From NCBI GenBank assembly GCA_004212735.1, contig SHBD01000001.1:1-64000 (forward strand): a DNA stretch of 64,000 bases, given 5' to 3'. Both the position numbers and the translations under genes were made by a program. The notes beneath the pieces are model-generated. The model was given only the letters and a program-made list of their open reading frames with translations, was not told the DNA's origin and ran no database searches. Positions 37,400 through 46,629 of this stretch are shown here, in pieces; position 1 is the stretch's first letter; each line of letters begins with the position of its first letter. Source of the DNA: SAR116 cluster bacterium. Its GTDB lineage: Bacteria; Pseudomonadota; Alphaproteobacteria; Puniceispirillales; Puniceispirillaceae.

Positions 37400-38392
37400 T
37401 CAGCGTTCCTTCACATAAGGCTCGCCGATGGCGCGGGGCGGCATTGCCTTTCCGACAAAGCCGGCGAGCAGGATTACAGTTAAGAGATATGGAAGTGCCA
37501 GAATCAAATCAACCGGCGCCTCGCCAATCAGCGGAACGTCAACACCCTGCAAGCGTGAGGCCACAGCTTCCAGGAAGCCAAAAAGCAGGCACGCGAGCAA
37601 CGCACCTCGTGGCTGCCATTTTCCAAAGATCATAGCGGCAAGCGCGATATAGCCCTTGCCGGCTGTCATTTCGCGGACAAAGCCGCTGCCATGGGCGGTC
37701 GACAGATAGGCCCCGGCCATTCCGCACAGAACGCCGGCAACGATCAGCGCCAGATATCGCGTCTTGGCCACGGAAACACCAGCACTATCCAACGCTTCGG
37801 GCTTTTCCCCCACGGCCCGCAAGCGCAGCCCAAAACGGGTGCGTGTCAGAATGAAAGCGGTGAACAACACAGCAGCAAGTGCTACCCAGACAAGAATGTT
37901 ATGTCCGGAGATGACTTCACGATAAATTGGCCCGATAAGAGGCAGATTGCCAATCTGTTCGGCAAATGGCAGTTCGATTGGCCGGAACCGCTCGGCACGG
38001 GAAAGATTGGGAGTCTGCCCACCCTGTTTAAACATCGCTATGCCAATGGTAACGGTCAGCCCGGATGCTAGAATGTTGATCGCAAGGCCGCTAATCACCT
38101 GATTGCCACGCAGCGTGATTGATGCCAACCCATGCAACAGACCCAGAAGCACAGAAACACCGATTGCGGTCACCAACCCGGCAAGTGCTGAGGATGTCAG
38201 GGTAGCAACCGCAGCGGCAGCGAAAGCTGACATCAGCATTTTGCCCTCAAGTGAAATATCAATTATGCCAGATTTTTCTGAGAAAATGCCTGCCATTGCA
38301 CATAAGATCAGCGGTGTCGCCACGCGCAAGGTGGCGTCGATGGTCAGCAGAAACTGCAGCCATAAATCAGCCACGCCGCCCTCCTCCTGCAT
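37400..38392 (-). CDS. ABC transporter permease, nucleoside type (second)
   Basis: 330 aa, 8-10 hydrophobic segments, of the BPD_transp_2 family used by BMP-type nucleoside importers (YufQ/NupQ branch). Family markers are the early ATPLILCAMAGIFSEKSGIIDISLEG and the GVSVAKTRYLALIVAGVLCGMAGAYLS region, both broken by membrane helices. It starts within the last 26 bp of the upstream permease and is followed by cdd. Inference of nucleoside specificity rests on the operon partners. Confidence 0.9.
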   Translation of the reverse strand: MQEEGGVADLWLQFLLTIDATLRVATPLILCAMAGIFSEKSGIIDISLEGKMLMSAFAAAAVATLTSSALAGLVTAIGVSVLLGLLHGLASITLRGNQVISGLAINILASGLTVTIGIAMFKQGGQTPNLSRAERFRPIELPFAEQIGNLPLIGPIYREVISGHNILVWVALAAVLFTAFILTRTRFGLRLRAVGEKPEALDSAGVSVAKTRYLALIVAGVLCGMAGAYLSTAHGSGFVREMTAGKGYIALAAMIFGKWQPRGALLACLLFGFLEAVASRLQGVDVPLIGEAPVDLILALPYLLTVILLAGFVGKAMPPRAIGEPYVKER

Positions 38393-39494
38393 GACGTGGT
38401 GTTAGAAGAAAGCCCAGAAAATGTGCCAATGGGCGGTTGAACATATAGGCAAGCCCGCCTGAAAACAGGATGATCAGACCCTGAATCAACAAAACCATTT
38501 CCCGTGTAATCGTGGAAAACTCAAAATCGAGCTCAGCACCCCCCTGATAGAGTGCGCCAAACAGCAGACTTGCAAGAACAATTCCCACAGGATGGTTTCG
38601 CCCCATCAGCGCCACAGCAATACCGGTGAAGCCATAGCCCGAGGTAAAGCCGAGAATCGTCCGGTGTTGAACGCCGAGGATTTCATTGATTGCCATCATG
38701 CCGGCAAGTCCGCCGGAAATGGCCATCGTGATGATGATAATGGTGCTCACAGGAATGCCGGCATATTGGGCGGCGCCCGCGCTGTGGCCCGTCGCCCGGA
38801 TGGCATAACCAAGGCGTGAGCGCCAGATCAGTATCCAAACCCCAACGCAGGCCAGCAATGCGACAACAAAAGACAGGTTCAAGGGTGAACGCGCCATCTC
38901 CATGCCGAGGGCGTTGGCGATGTCATGGATGAATGGCAATTCTGCATTTGGCGAGAAGGACCGTGTTTCAGGCGACATTTGCCCCGGCGCTTTCAATCGT
39001 CCGGCCAGCAGCCAGACCATGATCGAGGCCGCCAGAAAATTGAACATGATGGTGGTGATGACGATATGGCTACCGCGTTTGGCCTGCAGATAACCCGGAA
39101 TGGCGCCCCAGATAGCACCAAAGCCGGCTGACGCCATGATCGCCAGCGGTATCAGAACAAGCGCGGGAAGCATGCTGTCAAACATCAGGCAGACCAGCCC
39201 GGCCCCCAACCCGCCAAGATAGGCTTGCCCCTCGCCACCAATATTGAACAGCATCGCATGAAAGGCGACAGCAACGGCAAGACCGGTGAAGATAAAATTT
39301 GTCGCATAATAAAGCGTGTAGCCAAGCGAGCCTTTATAAACAAAGGCACCCTTGATCATCACCATCATCGCCTCAAAAGGGTTCTCACCAATGATGGTGA
39401 CAACGACACCCGAGACGATCAGTGCGGCAAGGACATTGATCAGAGGGATCAACCCAACATCCGCCCAGCGCGGCAAGGCAGGAGGCGCGCTCAT
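38367..39494 (-). CDS. ABC transporter permease, nucleoside type (first)
   Basis: 375 aa integral membrane protein (YufP/NupP branch). The NIGGEGQAYLGGLGAG segment in the first third is a strong marker for this branch. The EAA-like loop lies around AGIPVSTIIIITMAISGG. About ten membrane helices are predicted by eye. It overlaps the ATPase gene by 4 bp and the second permease by 26 bp, so the two permeases are made as a pair. Confidence 0.92.
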   Translation of the reverse strand: MSAPPALPRWADVGLIPLINVLAALIVSGVVVTIIGENPFEAMMVMIKGAFVYKGSLGYTLYYATNFIFTGLAVAVAFHAMLFNIGGEGQAYLGGLGAGLVCLMFDSMLPALVLIPLAIMASAGFGAIWGAIPGYLQAKRGSHIVITTIMFNFLAASIMVWLLAGRLKAPGQMSPETRSFSPNAELPFIHDIANALGMEMARSPLNLSFVVALLACVGVWILIWRSRLGYAIRATGHSAGAAQYAGIPVSTIIIITMAISGGLAGMMAINEILGVQHRTILGFTSGYGFTGIAVALMGRNHPVGIVLASLLFGALYQGGAELDFEFSTITREMVLLIQGLIILFSGGLAYMFNRPLAHFLGFLLTPRHAGGGRRG

Positions 39495-41086
39495 GACCCG
39501 GCTCTCATCTGCGATGTGGTGATGCCATCTTCGGCACCGATGCCCGCCATCATCAGACCAAGCTGTTGCTCATCGGCCTCCTCACGCGCCAGCTCGCCAA
39601 CCATCTGGCCATTATTCATCACCAGAATACGATCAGACAGACTCATGATCTCGTCAAGTTCAACCGAGACAAGAAGAATCGCACACCCCTCGTTGCGCAG
39701 CGCAATCAGTTGTTTGTGAATGAACTCGATCGCGCCAATATCAACGCCGCGCGTTGGCTGGCCAACCAACAGCAATTTTGGTTGGGTTGAAATTTCACGT
39801 GCCAGAACGATTTTTTGTTGGTTGCCACCTGAAAAATTGGCGCTTGCCAGGCTGGGAAGCGGCGGGCGGATGTCAAAACCATGCATACGGTCAGCACAAT
39901 TTTGCTCAAGTGCGGATGGGCTCAACCACCACCCCTGATTTTGCTCATCGGTGCCGCTATAGCCCAGAATCATTGATTCAGCCGCTGAAAAGGGCAGGAT
40001 GATTCCGCATTTGTGACGGTCCTCAGGGACATGGGCCACCCCAAGGCGGCGCAGTTGTGCCGGATCGGATGGCCGCTGTGTGGTGATCTCGTTTGTGCCA
40101 ACACGAAAAGAGCCGCTTGTTGGCGTTGTGATTCCAGAGAGCACATCCAGTAATTCTGATTGCCCATTGCCCGAAACGCCGGCAACGCCGACAATTTCAC
40201 CTTCGCGCAAGGTCAAGGAGATATCCTTTAAATGGTCAATGCCATTGGCCGTGGTCAAACATAGATTCTCTGCCTGCAGAACGGGCACCCCCGGCTTTGC
40301 CGGCGTATGATCTACCTCGAGCAGCACTTTGCGGCCAACCATCAATTCGGCCAGCTCGGCTGGCGATGTCTGAGCGGTTTTGAGATGTGCCACCATTTCA
40401 CCGTCCCGCATCACCGAGACATCGTCTGTGATTGCCATTATTTCTTTTAGCTTATGGGTGATCAACAGGATGGTGACACCCTGTTCGCGAAGCGCCCGCA
40501 AAATGTCAAAAAGCTGTTCGGTTTCCTGTGGGGTCAGGACGCCTGTTGGCTCATCAAGTATGAGAATTTCGGCACCACGGAACAGCGCTTTTAAGATTTC
40601 CACACGTTGCTGTAGGCCAACAGGCAGATTTTCGACAATCATGTCTGAGTCCACCGTCAGACCAAAATCCTCGGACAGTTTGTTCAAAACATTGCGGGCC
40701 TTTTGGGCGCTGGCCTCGATGCTCAGGCTGCCTTCATGGCCGAGCATGACATTTTCCAGAACGGTAAAATTGGGCACCAGCATGAAATGCTGATGAACCA
40801 TGCCGATGCCCTTGCCAATGGCATCAGCTGAATTGCGAATGGTGGTGATTTGGCCATTGACACTGATCAGGCCGCCATCGGCGGCATAGAAACCATAGAG
40901 AATGCTGACAAGCGTTGATTTTCCCGCGCCATTTTCCCCGATGATTCCATGGATATGGCCAGACACGACCTTCAGGTTGACGTCCCTGTTGGCATGAACG
41001 TCGCCAAAACTCTTATTAATTGCGGATAATTCAATAGCCAACGGCGATGTTGAGCCGCCGTTGGCCATCTGTGACGCATCTGTCAT
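39491..41086 (-). CDS. ABC transporter ATPase, nucleoside type (two NBDs)
   Basis: 531 aa from ATG 41086 (one GTG codon precedes it). Two nucleotide-binding domains are fused, as in YufO/NupO and RbsA. NBD1 has Walker A GENGAGKST (about residues 50-58) and Walker B ILILDEPTGVLTP. NBD2 has the degenerate Walker A GVSGNGQSELLD, a normal signature FSGGNQQKIVLAREI and LLVGQPTRGVDIG. The degenerate second site is normal in this family. It is followed by the permease pair. Confidence 0.94.
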   Translation of the reverse strand: MTDASQMANGGSTSPLAIELSAINKSFGDVHANRDVNLKVVSGHIHGIIGENGAGKSTLVSILYGFYAADGGLISVNGQITTIRNSADAIGKGIGMVHQHFMLVPNFTVLENVMLGHEGSLSIEASAQKARNVLNKLSEDFGLTVDSDMIVENLPVGLQQRVEILKALFRGAEILILDEPTGVLTPQETEQLFDILRALREQGVTILLITHKLKEIMAITDDVSVMRDGEMVAHLKTAQTSPAELAELMVGRKVLLEVDHTPAKPGVPVLQAENLCLTTANGIDHLKDISLTLREGEIVGVAGVSGNGQSELLDVLSGITTPTSGSFRVGTNEITTQRPSDPAQLRRLGVAHVPEDRHKCGIILPFSAAESMILGYSGTDEQNQGWWLSPSALEQNCADRMHGFDIRPPLPSLASANFSGGNQQKIVLAREISTQPKLLLVGQPTRGVDIGAIEFIHKQLIALRNEGCAILLVSVELDEIMSLSDRILVMNNGQMVGELAREEADEQQLGLMMAGIGAEDGITTSQMRAGS

Positions 41087-41110
41087 CACGTGATTACAGA
41101 GAATGAAGCC

Positions 41111-42112
41111 TTAGTATGGGCAGCTCTCATCACTGAAATAGTCATGAACCTTCACCTTGCCCGAGATGATGTCGGCCCGCGCTGACTCAATGGCAGCCTT
41201 CATGTCATCTGTGACAAGACTCGCATTGTTCTCGTCAAGCGCCCAGTCAACGCCGCCCTCGGCAAGACCAAGAACATGGACACCGGCTGAGAAATTGCCA
41301 TTTTTGACATCCATGAAGGTTTCATAGGCTGCAACGTCAACGCGCTTGAGCATTGAGGTCAGAACACTGCCAGGCGCCATGCCATTCTGGTTCGAATCAA
41401 CGCCGATGGCCAGTTTTCCGGCATCAGCTGCTGCCTGGATCACACCAGCGCCGGTGCCGCCAGCTGCATGGTAGACGACATCCGCACCGCGGTCGATCTG
41501 TGACTGGGTCAATTCGGCGCCCTTGGCCGGGTCGTTCCATGCAGATGGGGTTGTGCCTGTCATGTTCTGATAAACCTCGGCATTGGCATTGACGGATTTG
41601 ACACCGCCGACATAGCCACAACCAAACCGGCGGATCAGGCCGATATCCATGCCACCCACAAAGCCAACCTTGCCGGTCTTTGAGGCTTTCGCTGCGGCAA
41701 CACCGACAATGTAGCTACCCTCATGTTCCTTGAAGGCATATTGGCGCAGATTCGGTGCATCCAGCCATGACACGTCGATGATAGAGAATTTTGTGTCGGG
41801 AAATTCTGCAGCAACCTTTGAAATGGCGTCTGCTTGGGCAAAGCCCACACCCAGAACAATGGTGGCGCCACGTTCTGCCATACGGCGCATCGCCTGCTCA
41901 CGTTGGGTTTCGTTGGTGACCTCAAATTCCATCACCTCGATGCCGGTTTCGCTGGTGAATTTTTGAACACCGTTATAGACACCTTCATTGAAGGATTTGT
42001 CGAACTTGCCGCCCATGTCATAAATAACAGCAGGCTTCATGTCTGCGGCAACAGCCGTTGTGCTAACCGCTATTGCAGCTGCAGCAATCATAGTTTTGAT
42101 ACGCATCATCAT
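41111..42112 (-). CDS. BMP-family periplasmic nucleoside-binding protein
   Basis: 333-aa substrate-binding protein of the BMP/Med family that binds nucleosides for ABC import. The Sec signal peptide ends near AVAAD (about residue 24), with no lipobox, so it is a soluble periplasmic protein. IYDMGGKFDKSFNEGVYNG is the family N-terminus. KVGFVGGMDIGLIRRFGCGYVGG and the ligand loop in AAGGTGAGVIQAA follow. Three consecutive ATGs open the gene after GGGAG (42116-42120); the exact one used is uncertain. The closing FSDESCPY contains the only C-terminal Cys. Confidence 0.94.
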   Translation of the reverse strand: MMMRIKTMIAAAAIAVSTTAVAADMKPAVIYDMGGKFDKSFNEGVYNGVQKFTSETGIEVMEFEVTNETQREQAMRRMAERGATIVLGVGFAQADAISKVAAEFPDTKFSIIDVSWLDAPNLRQYAFKEHEGSYIVGVAAAKASKTGKVGFVGGMDIGLIRRFGCGYVGGVKSVNANAEVYQNMTGTTPSAWNDPAKGAELTQSQIDRGADVVYHAAGGTGAGVIQAAADAGKLAIGVDSNQNGMAPGSVLTSMLKRVDVAAYETFMDVKNGNFSAGVHVLGLAEGGVDWALDENNASLVTDDMKAAIESARADIISGKVKVHDYFSDESCPY

Positions 42113-42121
42113 TTACTCCCT

Positions 42122-42967
42122 TTATGACGCAGTCTGTGGTTTCAGGCCAATTTCTGTTAGTCGTTCTTGTAGATAATCATCGGCCGTTGTGCCCGGTTTC
42201 AGTAATACCTCGGGCCGCGGATGCAGAAACATCGGCATAGAATAGCGTGATTGGTTCTGCTTGGCATCTGGATTTATCACCCGATGCGTTGTTGATGGGA
42301 AATAATTGTCGCTGGTCATTGCCAGCATATCGCCATTATTGATCGTGATCATGCCGGCGTCACAGGCAATGTCATGCCAGTTACCCGCGGCATCCTTTGC
42401 CTGTAAACCAGGCTTTGATCCGGATAGAAGCAGGGTTATCAGATTTATATCTTCATGTGCCGCCGCCCGTATAGCATCGGGCTCAGCTTCCTCAACGGGT
42501 GGATAATGCAAAATGCGGAGCAGGCTCTGATTGCTGTCGGCCATCATTTCATCAAGTGGTAGGGAAAATCCCGTGCGGATGTCATCTGGCGTTTCCTTCT
42601 GGATCCATGATAACAGCTCTACCCCCAGCGCCTGAAGATCGGCATAAATGGCTGCTGTTGCCGCGCTGAGCGCCTCCGGCAGGGGTGAGTCTGGATAGAC
42701 ATGAAAAAATTCTTTCAGGTCCTTTGTCGGCGAGTCCTTGGCGTTTTCTGAGCGAAAGGCAAAATAGCCGTCATGACGTGGCGGCTGCACCGCAAACTCA
42801 AATTTGTCCTCGTTGGCAAAAAAGCTGCCCCATCCGTCATAGATATCGGCAATTCGCTCCGCCGAAATGGGATGATTGGCGAGGACGGCGAATCCGGTAT
42901 CCCGCAGCGATCTGTGCAAGGCGGCGCTGGCGGTGGGATCCTGATAATCAACAGTTTCAACATTCAT
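42122..42967 (-). CDS. Fe(II)/2-oxoglutarate oxygenase, isopenicillin-N-synthase family
   Basis: 281 aa. A DIOX_N-like N-terminal region (SLRDTGFAVLANHPIS) precedes the jelly-roll core. The iron triad is intact: HED in AAHEDINLITLL (about residues 172-174) and the distal His in STTHRVINP (about 232). The 2OG-binding RYSMP follows. Substrate is unknown. The gene lies between the nucleoside-binding protein and nucleoside hydrolase genes (9 bp and 2 bp gaps), so a nucleoside or base is a reasonable guess. Fungal thymine 7-hydroxylase belongs to the same superfamily. Confidence 0.88.
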   Translation of the reverse strand: MNVETVDYQDPTASAALHRSLRDTGFAVLANHPISAERIADIYDGWGSFFANEDKFEFAVQPPRHDGYFAFRSENAKDSPTKDLKEFFHVYPDSPLPEALSAATAAIYADLQALGVELLSWIQKETPDDIRTGFSLPLDEMMADSNQSLLRILHYPPVEEAEPDAIRAAAHEDINLITLLLSGSKPGLQAKDAAGNWHDIACDAGMITINNGDMLAMTSDNYFPSTTHRVINPDAKQNQSRYSMPMFLHPRPEVLLKPGTTADDYLQERLTEIGLKPQTAS

Positions 42968-42969
42968 GT

Positions 42970-43920
42970 TTAACCAGCCTTTCTCATCTCAGAAATATCA
43001 TCTGCATGTGCCACAAGCCCAAGGAATTTTTCTCGGGCTGCCACGTTATCAACACTTGTGGCAACCTTGACCAGACGCCTGTCTTGGCCCTCATATAGCG
43101 CGGTGCGCCCAATCTCCTCACCATCGCATATGACCGCTATTGGCACCACCTCAAAGCCAAACAGATGTGCATCGGTAATGGCCAGAATGGCTGAGGGGTC
43201 ATGCATGAAACAGGATCTGACCCCTGTTTTGCTTTGATGAAAATCAAAATAGAAATCGGCCGCCCTTCTGAGAAACCCACCGATCTGTGGTGACTGGCTG
43301 GCAAGAAAGGCGAAGTCATCCGGCGTACATTGGGTGCGCTCGGTGACATCAAGTCCCACCATCGTCACATCCCAATCGGCGGCAAAAACCCTGTCCGCAG
43401 CATCCGGATCGTTCCATATATTGGCTTCGGCACAGCCGGTGACATTGCCATGATAGGCGTAAGAGCCGCCCATGATGACAATTGATTTTACATTCCGCAC
43501 GAAATTGGGATCCAGGCTAAGTGCCGCTGCCAGATTGGTCAACGGACCGACAGCGCAAATGGTGATCTCGCCGGGTGCCGCAGCGCAGCTCTCACACAGG
43601 AATTGGGCTGCTGATCGTCCGTCGGCGCTGCCTGCAGGTGTGGCAGCGGGAACAGTGCCAAATCCTTCTGCCCCATGCACAAAATCGGCTGGTGGCTCGG
43701 CTCCACGGATAAGCGGCACAAGCGCGCCGGGCGCGACGATTGTTCGGTAATAGGCCATTTCGGCAAGCCGAAGGGCGTTTCTCGTGGCTGTGTGTGTGGT
43801 CACATTGCCGAAAATGCTTGTCAGACCGATGACGTCAATGCTCTGGTCCGCGAAGGCCATGTGGATGGCCATCGCATCGTCAATGCCGGGGTCGGTGTCG
43901 ATTATGACTTTATGTTTCAT
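42970..43920 (-). CDS. Inosine/uridine-preferring nucleoside hydrolase
   Basis: Cleaves the N-glycosidic bond of ribonucleosides to base and ribose, 316 aa from ATG 43920. The calcium-binding signature is DTDPGIDDA at residues 8-16. FGNVTTHTATRNAL, IVIMGGSY and EANIWNDPDAA are typical. The late HDPSAILA carries the second metal ligand. It lies between the oxygenase and ribokinase genes, and so should feed ribose to the kinase and free base to salvage. Confidence 0.94.
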   Translation of the reverse strand: MKHKVIIDTDPGIDDAMAIHMAFADQSIDVIGLTSIFGNVTTHTATRNALRLAEMAYYRTIVAPGALVPLIRGAEPPADFVHGAEGFGTVPAATPAGSADGRSAAQFLCESCAAAPGEITICAVGPLTNLAAALSLDPNFVRNVKSIVIMGGSYAYHGNVTGCAEANIWNDPDAADRVFAADWDVTMVGLDVTERTQCTPDDFAFLASQSPQIGGFLRRAADFYFDFHQSKTGVRSCFMHDPSAILAITDAHLFGFEVVPIAVICDGEEIGRTALYEGQDRRLVKVATSVDNVAAREKFLGLVAHADDISEMRKAG

Positions 43921-43938
43921 CAAAACCCAATCTAACGA

Positions 43939-44811
43939 TCAATGATCTTGAGTGAATGCTAATACATCTGCGCGAGAAGGTATAGCTGTTGCAGCACCCG
44001 GTCGGGTGACCTGCATTGCCGCGGCAGCACTGGCAATGCGAAGTGTTGTCTCGACCTTCTCGCCGCTGGCGATTCCAGCAAGAAAGTAACCAAAGAAACA
44101 ATCACCCGCACCGGTGGTGTCAATGGGGTCAACGGCGAATGCTGGATGGTGAAACTGCCCTGCCACGCCAACATAGTCAGCCCCGGCACCACCGCGGGTG
44201 ATCACCAGATGCGCCAATCCCAACTCCTTTGGTGCCCGGCCGCTTGCCATGGCAAGCGCTGCCGCCTCACCTTCATTGACGATCAACAAATCGCAATGCG
44301 GCAGAAGCTGCATTGCGACATCCTCTTCGAAGGGTGCAGCACTATAGGCAATCTTTATCCCCCTTGTCTTCGCCGCCTCAACATAGTCGAGGGCACCGTT
44401 GGTCTCGTTCTGCAACAGCACCCAATCCTCTGTCCCACCATCATCAAGCGCCGCCAGCGCCTGTTTCATGTCGATCGCACGATTGGCACCTGGATAGAGC
44501 AGAATTTGATTCTCACCCTCGTCATTGACACTGACGATCGCATGTCCGGTTGGGGCGGTGCTTTCCTGAACAAAAGACATATCAACGCCGCGTCGCGCCA
44601 TCTCTGTGAACAGCCAGTCATCAGCAGGATTTGCTGCGCCTATATGGAAAATTTTTGCACCGGCGGCGGCGAGTGCGATCGATTGGTTGGCACCCTTGCC
44701 ACCAAGCGCCCGCATGAAGGATGAGGTGGTAAGCGTCTCCCCTGCTGCCGGGAAGTGTGATACCCTGTAAACCAGATCAATATTGATCGACCCGAGATTG
44801 AATATGGCCAT
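43939..44811 (-). CDS. rbsK: Ribokinase-like PfkB sugar kinase
   Basis: 290 aa. The N-terminal NLGSINIDLVYRVSHFPAAGET with GGKGANQSIALA is the PfkB first signature. The second, DTTGAGDCFFGYFLAG, has the catalytic Asp and anion hole (about residues 236-250). It probably phosphorylates ribose released by the adjacent hydrolase to ribose 5-phosphate. It is the first gene of the reverse-strand nucleoside operon; a promoter should lie in the 138 bp shared with nth. Confidence 0.9.
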   Translation of the reverse strand: MAIFNLGSINIDLVYRVSHFPAAGETLTTSSFMRALGGKGANQSIALAAAGAKIFHIGAANPADDWLFTEMARRGVDMSFVQESTAPTGHAIVSVNDEGENQILLYPGANRAIDMKQALAALDDGGTEDWVLLQNETNGALDYVEAAKTRGIKIAYSAAPFEEDVAMQLLPHCDLLIVNEGEAAALAMASGRAPKELGLAHLVITRGGAGADYVGVAGQFHHPAFAVDPIDTTGAGDCFFGYFLAGIASGEKVETTLRIASAAAAMQVTRPGAATAIPSRADVLAFTQDH

Positions 44812-44949
44812 GGTTTTGCGCCTTGTTTGTGCCGGAACTGTCCAGCGGCAGAAGAATGGTTCAATTGAAGATTAGCCGTTGTTTAAGGGTGCGTCCAAAC
44901 CTTTTGAATCGGACAGAAAAAACCGGATGAATGCGATTTGGAAGTGAGA

Positions 44950-45606
44950 ATGACGGCAAGAAGCTCCAAAAAAATGCGACTTGATCATGTGGCCACCTGT
45001 TTTGAACGCCTTGCTGCCAATCTGCCGGAGCCGAAGACTGAGTTGAATTTTTCAAACCCCTACACGCTACTGGTTGCGGTTGTGTTGTCCGCGCAGGCGA
45101 CAGATGTTGGTGTCAACAGGGCAACCAAAGGGCTGTTTGCAATCGCCTCAACCCCCGCGCAAATGGTGGCGCTTGGCGTTGATGGCATCAGCCATCACAT
45201 CCGCACCATCGGGTTGTTCAACACCAAAGCGAAGAATGTCCACCGGCTATCGGAAATTCTCATTGCCCAACATGATGGCGCCGTGCCAGAGGACAGAGCG
45301 TCCCTTGAGGCGCTCCCGGGGGTCGGCCGGAAAACAGCAAATGTTGTGCTCAATGAGGCCTTTGGCCATCCAACTATTGCTGTTGACACGCATATTTTCC
45401 GCGTTGGAAACCGCACCGGAATGGCGCCTGGAAAGACGCCTGACCATGTGGAACGTGAATTGGTGCGCCGGGTCCCGGACAAATGGAAGCAAGGTGCGCA
45501 TCATTGGCTGATTCTGCATGGACGCTATGTCTGCAAGGCCCGTAAGCCTGATTGTGGTGCGTGCAGGATTAGCGAGTTTTGCCTCTTCAAGGACAAGATC
45601 GCTTAG
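44950..45606 (+). CDS. nth: Endonuclease III
   Basis: DNA glycosylase/AP lyase for oxidised pyrimidines, 218 aa. ATG 44950 follows GGAAGTGA closely; an upstream TTG is less likely. The helix-hairpin-helix ALPGVGRKTANVVLNEAFG has the catalytic Lys, and the Asp is in VDTHIFRVGNR. The C-terminal iron-sulphur ligands are spaced C-x6-C-x2-C-x5-C (CKARKPDCGACRISEFC). dapB and nth are close in other alphaproteobacteria; here the nucleoside block separates them. Confidence 0.97.
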   Translation: MTARSSKKMRLDHVATCFERLAANLPEPKTELNFSNPYTLLVAVVLSAQATDVGVNRATKGLFAIASTPAQMVALGVDGISHHIRTIGLFNTKAKNVHRLSEILIAQHDGAVPEDRASLEALPGVGRKTANVVLNEAFGHPTIAVDTHIFRVGNRTGMAPGKTPDHVERELVRRVPDKWKQGAHHWLILHGRYVCKARKPDCGACRISEFCLFKDKIA

Positions 45607-46418
45607 GCGTTGGCGTCAAGTAAATTGCCGATCTGCTGCTCACAGCGTTCCTCATCCATCGACTGGCCGACAAATGGTGGACGCCAGGCCCATCCTGTAA
45701 CGACATAATCATCACCATTCAGATACAGATAGAAATCGGTCACACACGCCGCCAGCCGATATTGCCAGATCATTACATCGGCATCGATACGTTCAAAATC
45801 CGGTAGACCAAGGCTTTCACCAAGGTCATCAATGTTTTTTCCGACGATTGTCTTGGGATGAATTGGGTCGGGTGTCTTTGGTTTCTCGATAGCGACAATC
45901 TGGTTCTGGCTGGCTTCCTCGTCCATCGGCACGGCAGCGACTTCGATCTCAGTAAGCGCGTCTTCCAAAGTTGTGATGGCTTCGCTTTCTGCTGCGGTTT
46001 CGGCCCCAGCCACAGAAAGGCTGGCAATTTGCAAGGTGTTGTCATCTGTCAACGTCGTGTCATCTTTATTTGACTCCGCAACTAGTTCTGTTCCTGATTC
46101 TATGACTGGTTCAGAAACTGCTTCTGTCAATGGCACCGGTGCTGGCGGCTCTCCGATTTCATCAGCATCCAGCGCTGTCATGGTAACGGGAGCAGACTCG
46201 GTTGTGATATCTTTCGTTGGTTCTTGCACAACCTGCTGCCAATCGACCTCGTTACCCGATGAGTCTGTCGCCGTTTCAACCGACGCCTGATCCTGTGGGG
46301 TTTTGGACATTGTCGGCAGCCTTGTTTTCAGCGTTTGCGGGCCTGTTTGAATGTTGGTTTGCGGCTGACAGGCCGCGATCAGCGTGACCATTAACACCAG
46401 ACCTAAGAAACGGTACAT
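45603..46418 (-). CDS. Hypothetical acidic lipoprotein
   Basis: 271 aa. The signal peptide MYRFLGLVLMVTLIAAC places the lipid Cys at residue 17. An acidic Thr/Glu/Ala-rich, disordered-looking stretch runs to about residue 180. A compact C-terminal domain (LGESLGLPDFERIDADVMIW then QYRLAACVTDFYLYLNGD) carries two Cys that could pair with a late one (EERCEQQ). The pattern recalls SmpA/OmlA-type small domains, but I do not recognise a family with confidence. Its stop overlaps the nth stop. Confidence 0.7.
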   Translation of the reverse strand: MYRFLGLVLMVTLIAACQPQTNIQTGPQTLKTRLPTMSKTPQDQASVETATDSSGNEVDWQQVVQEPTKDITTESAPVTMTALDADEIGEPPAPVPLTEAVSEPVIESGTELVAESNKDDTTLTDDNTLQIASLSVAGAETAAESEAITTLEDALTEIEVAAVPMDEEASQNQIVAIEKPKTPDPIHPKTIVGKNIDDLGESLGLPDFERIDADVMIWQYRLAACVTDFYLYLNGDDYVVTGWAWRPPFVGQSMDEERCEQQIGNLLDANA

Positions 46419-46629
46419 GGATAACTTATCTCTCTCTTGGCTCTTTTTGAGGAGTCAGGGTGTTTGCTCCGTCATCTTGAGCATAGATGACAGGATTCAT
46501 TCTGTCCAAACATCAAGTGTATGACGTGGGTTTGACGTGGGTTTTTGAGGCCAATTTCAAGCTTGTTGTTGGCTGGTGTTTTCTATAGTGTCTCGCCGGT
46601 TTGAACCTTGTTACCGGATAGTGGGCTTT

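Noticed and set aside
39790-39805. Third parS-like site (TTTCACGTGCC)
   Set aside because: Only half of the palindrome matches the consensus.
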